Shown: positions 57,935 through 64,000 of the stretch, in pieces
Layout: each line of letters opens with the position of its first letter
How positions within the stretch are numbered: position 1 is the stretch's first letter
Assembly (NCBI GenBank): GCA_946902985.2
Contig: OX336388.2
Span: forward strand, 1,508,420,545 to 1,508,484,544
DNA length: 64,000 nucleotides
Source: Meconema thalassinum
Taxonomy: Eukaryota; Arthropoda; Insecta; Orthoptera; Tettigoniidae
Direction: 5' to 3'
Position numbers and translations under genes: made by a program
Notes under the pieces: model-generated
Database searches by the model: none
What the model saw: the letters and a program-made list of their open reading frames with translations, nothing else
Told to the model about the DNA's origin: nothing

Positions 57935-58456
57935 ATGGTGAAGCAAAGATATGTAGTGAGAAAGACTAAAAATATGAGCCTGTCCTTGGCAAAGCCTGGG
58001 CTTATGACATTCGCGGACAAGCACTTGCGAAAGAAAAAAAGAAAAAATAATGTGTTGACCGTAAGGAAAGCTCTTCGTGTAGCACAGAGACATGTTATTC
58101 CAAGACGTCAGCGACAGGGTTCAAAACAAGGACGAGTGATTCCCGTCCCTAAACGAGCGGGATTTTTACCTGCATTATTCGCTGGTCTGGCTGCTCCGGG
58201 TTCACTTTTAGGCGGTGCCAGTGCAGTGGCAAAAACTATTAAAGCCGCGCAACAGGGCAAGCAACAACTCAAAGAAATTCAGCGACACAATGAAACAATG
58301 GAGGCCATTGCTATGGGGGCTAGAAATGTCAATTTGAAGCCAGCCTTTTATCAACAAGGATTTGGAATTTCACCTTTTCGAAATAAAATAAAAATCTTTA
58401 ACCTCAGCCATAGCAAGACATGCCCTGACGCATCAGCAAGTGGAAAGCTATGCTAA
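57935..58456 (+). CDS. basic virion core protein, adenovirus pX/pVI-like (Polinton conserved)
   Basis: 173 residues from the ATG at 57935. Residues 1-75 are very basic (LRKKKRKNN, RRQRQGSKQGR). Then come VPKRAGFLPALFAGLAAPGS and a Gly/Ala-rich hydrophobic segment (77-98), a helix with KAAQQGKQQLKEIQRHN (102-119), and LKPAFYQQGFG near the C-terminus. This order (basic arm, PVPKR-GFLP, Gly/Ala segment, RHN..ME.I..G helix, LKP) is shared by a small Polinton/adintovirus protein compared with adenovirus core or membrane-active proteins. Expected roles are DNA condensation and possibly membrane disruption during entry. Its last residues overlap the protease frame. Confidence 0.7.
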   Translation: MVKQRYVVRKTKNMSLSLAKPGLMTFADKHLRKKKRKNNVLTVRKALRVAQRHVIPRRQRQGSKQGRVIPVPKRAGFLPALFAGLAAPGSLLGGASAVAKTIKAAQQGKQQLKEIQRHNETMEAIAMGARNVNLKPAFYQQGFGISPFRNKIKIFNLSHSKTCPDASASGKLC

Positions 58457-58802
58457 ACAACTGAAGCTTTCTCATTTTCGAGGTGTGTTTATGCGAAACC
58501 AATTACCCTCACGACCCTGGAAACATGAATGTGCTGTTGTCAATTTGGATGATCACCGAGGACCTGGAACACATTATGTAGCTTATGTCAAAGAGGGATC
58601 TACTGTATGGTACTTTGACAGTTTTGGGAATTTGCCCCCGCCCATGGAACTAGTGGCCTATTTTGGAAACAGGATCAAGATATATTATAATGTGAAACGT
58701 GAGCAAACGTTTAACAGCCAACAGTGTGGACGTTTATGTTTAATTTTTTTATATAAGACACAACATAAGCAAAAACGTCAACAGTATGTCGGTGGAAAGT
58801 AA
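58392..58802 (+). CDS. adenovirus-type maturation cysteine protease (start unclear)
   Basis: The open frame runs from after an in-frame TAA (about 58389-58391) to 58802. The catalytic set is clear: His in GTHYVAYV, Asp in VWYFDSFGN, Cys in QQCGRLC, with LSHFRGVFMRNQLP upstream and NLDD before the His. With GTG 58440 as residue 1 these are H45, D60 and C96. Such proteases (Ulp1/adenain fold) cut capsid precursors during maturation. There is no ATG in frame upstream of the conserved part, so translation may begin at a non-ATG codon or by splicing or frameshift from the preceding gene, or the start may be lost. The C-terminus overlaps the penton ATG by 17 bp. Confidence 0.88.
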   Translation, partial: KSLTSAIARHALTHQQVESYAKQLKLSHFRGVFMRNQLPSRPWKHECAVVNLDDHRGPGTHYVAYVKEGSTVWYFDSFGNLPPPMELVAYFGNRIKIYYNVKREQTFNSQQCGRLCLIFLYKTQHKQKRQQYVGGK

Positions 58803-59508
58803 GACGTTTACACTGCATGGGCGTGGACCTGAAGTGAGCCTAGACTTTTACCCACCTATCGAATTAAGTGAAAAACCTTATGGTTTAGGACTTGTTTCTC
58901 TTGAAACATACAATCGAATATACAACATACGTGAAAATGTGAACAACAAGTTTTACTATGATGATTCTGTGCTCACCCTGAACTCTGGTGGATACACGAT
59001 ACATGACATTTATGAACACATTTATGTGGTGTTGATCAATGAATATGATTTAAAGTCATTTCTCGATGGAACGCGCAAGTTTGAACTTGTAGGAAATACC
59101 AACACTCATCACTGCAGTATTTTTTCTACATTCAAAATTGACTTTAAAACTCACCCCGATTCCATTGGTCCATTACTAGGATTTAAACCACGTGTGTTGG
59201 AGCCCAACAAAAAACATGAATCAGACCATGAAGTGAAATTCATTGAGGACCATCATGTGTCGGTGACGTGTAATATTATTAGTCAAGTGTACACCAATCA
59301 AGAACCATTGCATTCGCTTTATGACTTTATTGTAACATCGCCTAATGGTTATATTATTCGTGAAAACCCTCCAGTGGTGCTTTTTCATTCTGTGGCTGTC
59401 GATGGTATTAGTAATATAACATTAAGACTGATCAATAGAGAGCAACAACTCATTGATCTAGATTCTACCACACCAGTGACTTACAAGTTGGTGCTAAACC
59501 CACTATGA
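58786..59508 (+). CDS. minor capsid (penton-like) protein
   Basis: A complete 240-residue frame from the ATG at 58786. It has the pattern of Polinton penton (single jelly-roll) proteins: DFYPPIELSEKPYGLGLVSL, YNRIYNI..N.N, an SGGYTIHDI segment, SIGPLLGF near the middle, VSVTCNIIS..Y.N, and a C-terminal NPPVVLFHSVAVDGI..ITLRLI. Pentons fill the fivefold vertices of the capsid. It overlaps the protease upstream by 17 bp and the small ORF downstream by ATGA. No defects seen. Confidence 0.85.
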   Translation: MSVESKTFTLHGRGPEVSLDFYPPIELSEKPYGLGLVSLETYNRIYNIRENVNNKFYYDDSVLTLNSGGYTIHDIYEHIYVVLINEYDLKSFLDGTRKFELVGNTNTHHCSIFSTFKIDFKTHPDSIGPLLGFKPRVLEPNKKHESDHEVKFIEDHHVSVTCNIISQVYTNQEPLHSLYDFIVTSPNGYIIRENPPVVLFHSVAVDGISNITLRLINREQQLIDLDSTTPVTYKLVLNPL

Positions 59509-59693
59509 AGTTTGTATATAAAGCAACAGCACCGTCTAGGAATGGTGTTAGTTGTTTACCACGTGAATACACGTTAACATCTCAGAACAAGCAGATTTTA
59601 CAGCATTTGGGTTACCACATCAACCCCCGCGATGAATTCTATCATAGAGGTAGCAAACCACATCGAGGAGCAACCAGGAGTGGTAAGAACTGA
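59505..59693 (+). CDS. small Polinton protein between penton and major capsid genes
   Basis: A 62-residue frame whose ATG overlaps the penton stop (ATGA). It contains REYTLTSQNKQILQHLGYHI and a basic C-terminus. A short ORF with an L(T/S)..N...L..LG motif often lies here in animal Polintons, but I cannot assign a function. It overlaps the start of the major capsid gene by 62 bp. Confidence 0.5.
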   Translation: MKFVYKATAPSRNGVSCLPREYTLTSQNKQILQHLGYHINPRDEFYHRGSKPHRGATRSGKN

Positions 59694-60846
59694 TCTGCAT
59701 TCTTATCAAGCTCAAACACCTGGACTCAATAACAATGATGAAATTTAATTTGTTATCAACAACCAAGATATTTACACTCTACCGCATGAAAGTGTTATTC
59801 AGATTTAAGGTCGGCTCACCAAAGCCGATGGCTCTACGCCCACTACATCCAAGTTAGCCAACCATGCTTTCGCCTTTCTGTTTTCTGAAGTGCGTTATGT
59901 GATTAACGATATCGTGGTGGATAGCACTCGAAATGTGGGTATTTCCAGTGTCATGAAACTATATCCCTCTTATAGTGAGGAAGAAGCTAAAACACTTTGC
60001 ATGGCGGGTTGGTGCCCTGACTCGACCAATGACTGGATGGTACACACCGATGGCACCTTTACTGGATATGTACCTCTTAAACTGATTTTAGGCTTTGCTG
60101 AAGATCACCAGCGCATTGTGGTCAACGCAAGGCAAGTGCTTTATCTGGTGAGAGACAGGAGTGTTAATAATGCACTCAAGGGAGTCGACAATGCCCCCAT
60201 TGATTCAAATATTCAACTACAACGCTTGCTATGGAAAGTGCCTCATGTGACCCTTAACGATAGCAAAAAACTGGACATACTTAAAATGGTAAAGAGAGAT
60301 ATACCTCTACCCATGGAATTTAGAAGCTGGGCACTCCATGAGTACCCGTTATTGCCTACCACCAATACACATAGTTGGTCTATAAAAACAGCCCGCTATA
60401 CAGAGAGACATCTCTACATGATTGTGGGTTTTCAAACAAATCGCAAGTATCAACAAACCAAAGATGCCACGCAATTTGATCACCTGCAATTGAGAAATGC
60501 ACGTCTTTTCCTCAACGGTGCTGTGTTTCCCTATGAAGGGCTGGATTTAGATTTTTCAAAAAATAAGTTTGCCCCCCTGTACGACTTGTTTTCTAAATTT
60601 AGATGGTCGTATTATCAAAAAGAGAACTGTCCAATGTTGACACCCCAAGCTTTTAAGACAAGGACGCCACTGATGGTCTTTGACTGTTCCTACTTGGAAG
60701 AGTCTGTCAAACTATCCAATATTGACATTCGACTAGATTTTGAAACGCATGACAATGTTCCAGCCAATACCACGGCCTACTGTTTGATTGTTCATCACAA
60801 ACAAGTCAACTATTATCCACTGTCCAACCAAGTGACAAGTGTATAA
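59632..60846 (+). pseudogene. major capsid protein (double jelly-roll) with two in-frame stops
   Basis: One continuous frame from ATG 59632 (MNSIIEVANH) to TAA 60844-60846, 405 codons, a normal length for Polinton major capsid proteins. Family features: SYQAQTPGLNNNDEI near the start, QDIYTLPHESVIQI, FLFSEVRYVINDIVVD, a TRNVGI segment followed by AGWCPDS, YVPLKLILGFAEDH, RQVLYLVRDRSVNNAL, then IPLPMEFRSW and a C-terminal HHKQVNYYP. TAA stops at 59746-59748 and 59806-59808 interrupt the N-terminal region; everything after is open for about 345 codons. Both are single-base nonsense positions in otherwise conserved segments. Mutation is likelier than recoding. Confidence 0.88.
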
Positions 60847-60879
60847 ATAGCAGGTCAACACACATCAAACCACTCAGTC
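60842..60879 (+). promoter_or_regulatory. TATA box and initiator for the BIR gene
   Basis: TATAAATA at 60842-60849 overlaps the major capsid stop codon. An arthropod-type initiator TCAGT lies at 60874-60878 (A+1 at 60876), 34 bp downstream. The BIR ATG begins at 60880, so the predicted leader is only four bases. Confidence 0.6.
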
Positions 60880-61410
60880 ATGTCTTGCTTTCAAGCCTCA
60901 ATAGAAGTTACATCCATGAATTTAAAATCTGAGGAACAACGTTTCAAGACCTTTGCAACGTGGCCAGTGCCTTTTATAAACCCTCAAGCCTTAGCGGCAG
61001 CTGGATTCTACTATTTAAAAAGAAGAGATGAAGTGAAATGTGTGTTTTGTCCCATCATCTTAGACCAATGGCATGAGAGCGATGAACCCATGCAGGAACA
61101 TCAGCGCTGGTCACCTGCCTGCCCGTACCTATGCAGAATGGAGGTGGGTATTATACCCTGTCATTCAAGTTACCCCTCACTCGTGCCTCTAAGTGATGAA
61201 AAACGTTATGATACGTGTGGACTTTATGGTGTCAACAGTGCTTCAGTGAGCAGCTCACAGTTAAAAACATCCAGTTTAGAGACATTGGGATATCATCGGT
61301 GTTATGGACACTATAAACACAAAAGACTTTTTTGTTGTATGAGATGGTACCGCCTCTATCCTAGAATGAAAAAGGAATGTAAAACTTGTTATGCTAATAA
61401 AATGATGTAA
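60880..61410 (+). CDS. BIR-domain (IAP-like) protein, probable apoptosis inhibitor
   Basis: 176 residues from ATG 60880. Residues about 18-86 form a BIR domain: RFKTFATWPV, ALAAAGFYYL, C54-x2-C57, H74 and C81 (C-x2-C-x16-H-x6-C exactly), with W64 before the EH motif. The rest contains YDTCGLYGVNS, like the linker that precedes a second BIR in insect and viral IAPs, then a Cys-rich tail (FCCMRWY, CKTCYANKMM) that is not a recognisable RING finger. So it looks like a one-BIR, RING-less protein, perhaps shortened from a two-BIR ancestor. Baculovirus and insect IAPs bind caspases or their antagonists. A role in keeping the infected cell alive is an inference from the family. Confidence 0.88.
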   Translation: MSCFQASIEVTSMNLKSEEQRFKTFATWPVPFINPQALAAAGFYYLKRRDEVKCVFCPIILDQWHESDEPMQEHQRWSPACPYLCRMEVGIIPCHSSYPSLVPLSDEKRYDTCGLYGVNSASVSSSQLKTSSLETLGYHRCYGHYKHKRLFCCMRWYRLYPRMKKECKTCYANKMM

Positions 61411-61599
61411 TAAAAATTGGTTGTTGTTGTTATATTATTATTTCTAATACCCCCCTGTCATATCCTAACCTCTTTAGTGACTACTCGATGTTTTTATTTT
61501 CTTTTTACTAGAATGGAATATAAGTAAATGACATGGGTACACCTTACTGAACAATTGTCAGTCTGTGGTCAGTTGGACTTGATCCAGACATGAGTGAAT
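61411..61599. promoter_or_regulatory. intergenic region with candidate promoter for the next gene
   Basis: TATAAG at 61519-61524 and TCAGT at 61558-61562, about 40 bp apart, lie before the ATG at 61600. AATAAA-type sequence at about 61409-61416 may end the BIR transcript. Confidence 0.4.
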
Positions 61600-62151
61600 A
61601 TGTTGCGTACACTGATTGTCGACTGTCAAGGGTTTAAAATTGGAGATAACAAATTTATATTTAAAGAAGTGGCCATCATCGATTGTTCCACTTTTTGGAT
61701 ATCACAAGCTACCCATTTGGTGTTCAAACCACCTTATGCGTTTGATTTGTTGAGTGATAAAGACCGTAAACAAACCCAGTGGATTGAAACTCATATGCAA
61801 CTACACTGGAAGCAAGGAACCATTTCATATAAGCACCTGGACATGGTCATGAAAGCCCACTTGTCTTCTGCCCATGTAGTATTTGTGAAAGGTAGTGAAA
61901 AACGTCAATGGCTACAGCCATTTTTGACGTCTTACTGTCAATGTATCGATTTAATGGACATGGGCTGTCCCTCGCTGCAAACACTCATGGATCGCTGCCC
62001 CTGTGACAATATTACCCATAAAGCCCTGGCACAGGTGTGGCAATTGTTTCATTGGCTAACCACCAATGCCTGTTGGGAGTTGTTAAATAAAATTAAAACT
62101 AAAGGTTTACCTGTGGATGACACCAGTGAGATTTCTACAAGTGACGTGTAA
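61600..62151 (+). CDS. conserved Polinton-associated protein, possibly exonuclease-like
   Basis: 183 residues from the ATG at 61600. The N-terminus LRTLIVDCQGFKIGDNKFIF followed by KEVAIID resembles a protein present in many animal Polintons and other insect elements, with an RNase-H-like start (an acidic strand, then KE in the next strand). AHVVFVKGSEKRQWLQPFL and a Cys-rich CQCIDLMDMGCPSLQTL segment follow. The first acidic motif reads D-x-Q rather than the D-x-E of DnaQ exonucleases, so activity is doubtful. I do not assign a function. The frame is intact and its end overlaps the next ORF. Confidence 0.6.
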   Translation: MLRTLIVDCQGFKIGDNKFIFKEVAIIDCSTFWISQATHLVFKPPYAFDLLSDKDRKQTQWIETHMQLHWKQGTISYKHLDMVMKAHLSSAHVVFVKGSEKRQWLQPFLTSYCQCIDLMDMGCPSLQTLMDRCPCDNITHKALAQVWQLFHWLTTNACWELLNKIKTKGLPVDDTSEISTSDV

Positions 62152-62620
62152 ACATCAACGTGATACCATGGAGAAAGGGGGTGCTACCGATAAAGCGATT
62201 GGAAAGTTCTTTGTGTGTAAAATGAAACTAGACAGTTTTACTGAATTATTGGCTCTTCCAAAATCATTCATTTATTATGTCGCAGCAAATGCAGTGAAAG
62301 AATTTTGGCAACATGTACCAAAATCATGGACTCAAGACCCTGTGTTAAGTGAATTGCAACCATGTACGGATTATGATCACCATAAGCAAGTGGCTATGGC
62401 AAAAATACCCTCTATGCGACAGTGTGCTACTTGCCAGCTGGTCAAACTGTATCATGGTCATAAAAGTCAGTGTAAAGACTTTGTTTCCTCATACCATGGG
62501 TGTGATGAAGAAAAAAAGCAGCAACAACAAACATCATCCACAGAGGAGGAAGAAGATCAAACCTTTTTACCATCGATGGAAAAGGATATGCCAGACCTGT
62601 ACTGGCAATGGCGTCATTGA
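62117..62620 (+). CDS. Cys/His-containing protein of unknown function
   Basis: 167 residues from ATG 62117; an internal ATG at 62168 lies just past the previous gene's stop and may be the real start (150 residues). It has an acidic/aromatic middle (FIYYVAANAVKEFWQHVPKS), then CATCQLVKLYHGHKSQC, a possible zinc-binding cluster, and a Gln/Glu-rich tail (KKQQQQ, STEEEEDQT). Its position as the last rightward gene suggests it belongs to the Polinton. I do not recognise the family. Confidence 0.5.
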   Translation: MTPVRFLQVTCKHQRDTMEKGGATDKAIGKFFVCKMKLDSFTELLALPKSFIYYVAANAVKEFWQHVPKSWTQDPVLSELQPCTDYDHHKQVAMAKIPSMRQCATCQLVKLYHGHKSQCKDFVSSYHGCDEEKKQQQQTSSTEEEEDQTFLPSMEKDMPDLYWQWRH

Positions 62621-62975
62621 TAAAGTAATTTAATACTTAACTTTCGAAATCTACCTATCTGGTTATTATTTGTAGTCCTGGAACTTGTCTTGAAGAACCT
62701 TTGCAGCGTGGTGATATACCTATTAATCCTTTGGATCAAGCATGCACCTTTCTTATCACCACAGTCATCCTGCATTAAGACGTGTAGTGGATAAAGTATC
62801 GTTGAAAAGCTAAACAACGTTTGACATCCTGCGATGTCTCAGTGGGGAGAGGTTGGCAGCTCTCATTGTGATTAGTGTTATAAAAGGAAAGTTAATGATG
62901 ACTGGACATGAACATTGAAAAGGATTGAGGAATTGGTATTTCTTTTGTATTCTATTTTTGTAAAGCTCTATTTTT
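62621..62975. other. Polinton intergenic region
   Basis: No ORF of interest. It lies between the rightward gene block and the tandem polyadenylation repeats. Confidence 0.4.
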
Positions 62976-63460
62976 TGTGAAATAAAACAAGGTTTACAAG
63001 ATCACAATGTCTTTTAATTTTAAAAATGGTGATAGCCATTTCTTCATTTTCATCTTTTCACACATGAATATTTACAATTTCCACTTTACATTTTTTACAT
63101 TCCCCTTGTTTAGTTCACACATTCAGTACATTTTTTTTGTTGTGAAATAAAAATAAGGTTCACCAGATCACTATATATTTTAATTTTTAAAAATGGTGAT
63201 AGCCATTTCATTTTTTTCACACATGAATATTTACAATTTCCACTTTTCATTTTTTTACATTCCCCTTGTTTAGTTTACACATTCTGTACATTTTTGATGT
63301 TGTGAAATAAAAACAAGGTGTACCAGATCACAATGTCTTTTTTAATTTTAAAATGGTGATAGCCATTTCACTTTTCTCACACACGGATATTTACAATTTC
63401 CACTTTACATTTTTTACATTCCCTTGTTTAGTTCACACATTCTGTACATTTTTTTAAATC
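62976..63460. terminator. three tandem ~160-bp repeats with AATAAA and hairpin, between convergent genes
   Basis: Copies start at about 62979, 63144 and 63304 (period 165 and 160). Each has GAAATAAAA, CCAGATCAC(A/T)-type sequence, the hairpin AAATGG-TGATAG-CCATTT, ATATTTACAATTTCCACTTT, and ACATTCCC..TTGTTTAGTT. They lie exactly where the rightward late genes meet the leftward polymerase gene. Tandem polyadenylation or termination units are the simplest reading. Confidence 0.75.
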
Positions 63461-63625
63461 TTTTTCGTAATATACAAAAGCAAACATTTTACACTAAAAT
63501 GTATTACTTATTTATTTTTACTAATCTACAGTAGCCTAACATTATACATTCTACTTACAGTTTTTTAAAAAAAATATTACAATATAAAACACACTACAAA
63601 TATTACAATATAGTGATCATTAGAC

Positions 63626-64000
63626 TCAAGTAAAGTAATAATCGTTAATGCGACTGTTTCCCCAAGCAAGAGTATCAAACGTGTTGGGTATAATGAATCG
63701 TTTGTTGTCTTCATTACTTAAAGCAACTTTGTTCAACAAATTGGTATGTAGTTGATGATTTTTACTTCTAAATACACACATTTTCTTATATAATACAGGT
63801 GGGTTACTAAGTATACAGTTTTTATAATCACTTATATCTAACTCTTTACTAACAACATTCTTTCTCACTCCTTTTAATTTCTTTACTACTACATCATCAA
63901 TTGTCATATAGCTGTATGATTTAGATTTTGTACCTACAAAGGTGTCTATAATAACACCAGCACATTCATCCTTACATTTCCCAAGAACCTTTTTGTTTAC
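63626..64000 (-). CDS. polB: protein-primed DNA polymerase B (C-terminal end, runs off the window)
   Basis: The frame is open from the right edge down to the stop at 63626, giving the last ~124 residues. It reads NKKVLGKCKDE..AGVIIDTFVG.KSKSYSYM, then VVKKLKGVRKNVV, DISDYKNCIL, MCVFRSKNHQLHT and LNKVALSNEDNKRFI, ending DTLAWGNSRI. These are the thumb-region features at the C-terminus of Polinton protein-primed PolB. The catalytic motifs lie beyond the window. It is convergent with the capsid gene block. No break seen in the part present. Confidence 0.93.
   Translation of the reverse strand, partial: VNKKVLGKCKDECAGVIIDTFVGTKSKSYSYMTIDDVVVKKLKGVRKNVVSKELDISDYKNCILSNPPVLYKKMCVFRSKNHQLHTNLLNKVALSNEDNKRFIIPNTFDTLAWGNSRINDYYFT

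Overview
The window is eukaryotic and almost certainly arthropod, probably an insect with a large AT-rich genome. I see no rRNA, no functional tRNA, no CRISPR array, no bacterial operon and no convincing host gene. Nearly everything recognisable is a transposable element or virus-like element. The lineage call is an inference from the mix of elements (Polinton, tRNA-derived SINEs, DINE-like Helitrons, several LINE remnants).

Layout. 1-1.94 kb: 3' end of a Ty3/Gypsy-like element (integrase plus candidate LTR), with a SINE inserted in the integrase zinc finger. 1.94-4.0 kb: AT-rich DNA without a gene. 4.0-5.85 kb: internally deleted LINE on the minus strand (PHD/RRM-like ORF1 and the start of an endonuclease ORF2). 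6.2-7.55 kb: broken hAT transposase. 8.14-15.89 kb (A) and 17.14-26.03 kb (B): two direct copies of a composite repeat with a ~647-bp tandem unit. Four DINE/HINE-like non-autonomous Helitron candidates lie in A and B, and a fifth lies at 32.0-35.3 kb; two of the five carry 11-monomer arrays of a ~292-bp satellite. 26-38 kb: spacers, SINEs, LINE 3' fragments and simple repeats. 38.25-41.17 kb and 47.72-50.13 kb: two solo LTRs of one family, each with a perfect 5-bp target duplication; the second sits inside a SINE that has its own 12-bp duplication. 46.6-47.3 kb: a repetitive coiled-coil Gag-like ORF. 51.2-52.6 kb: zinc-knuckle ORF1 of another LINE.

53.3-64 kb (running off the right edge): a Polinton/Maverick (adintovirus-like) element, the most informative part. 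Leftward genes: integrase, a conserved Polinton protein, packaging ATPase. Rightward genes: fibre-like protein, basic core/pX-like protein, adenovirus-type cysteine protease, penton-like minor capsid protein, a small ORF, major capsid protein, a BIR (IAP-like) protein, an exonuclease-like conserved protein and a Cys/His protein. The C-terminus of a protein-primed DNA polymerase B enters convergently from the right edge.

The gene set gives a coherent life cycle: PolB and integrase for replication and insertion; ATPase, protease, capsid and core proteins for virion assembly; the fibre candidate for attachment; the BIR protein for blocking host cell death. This copy is probably defective. The major capsid gene has two in-frame stops, the conserved protein next to the integrase is split at an A8 run, and the protease has no in-frame ATG. 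Integrase, ATPase, fibre, core, penton and BIR frames are open.
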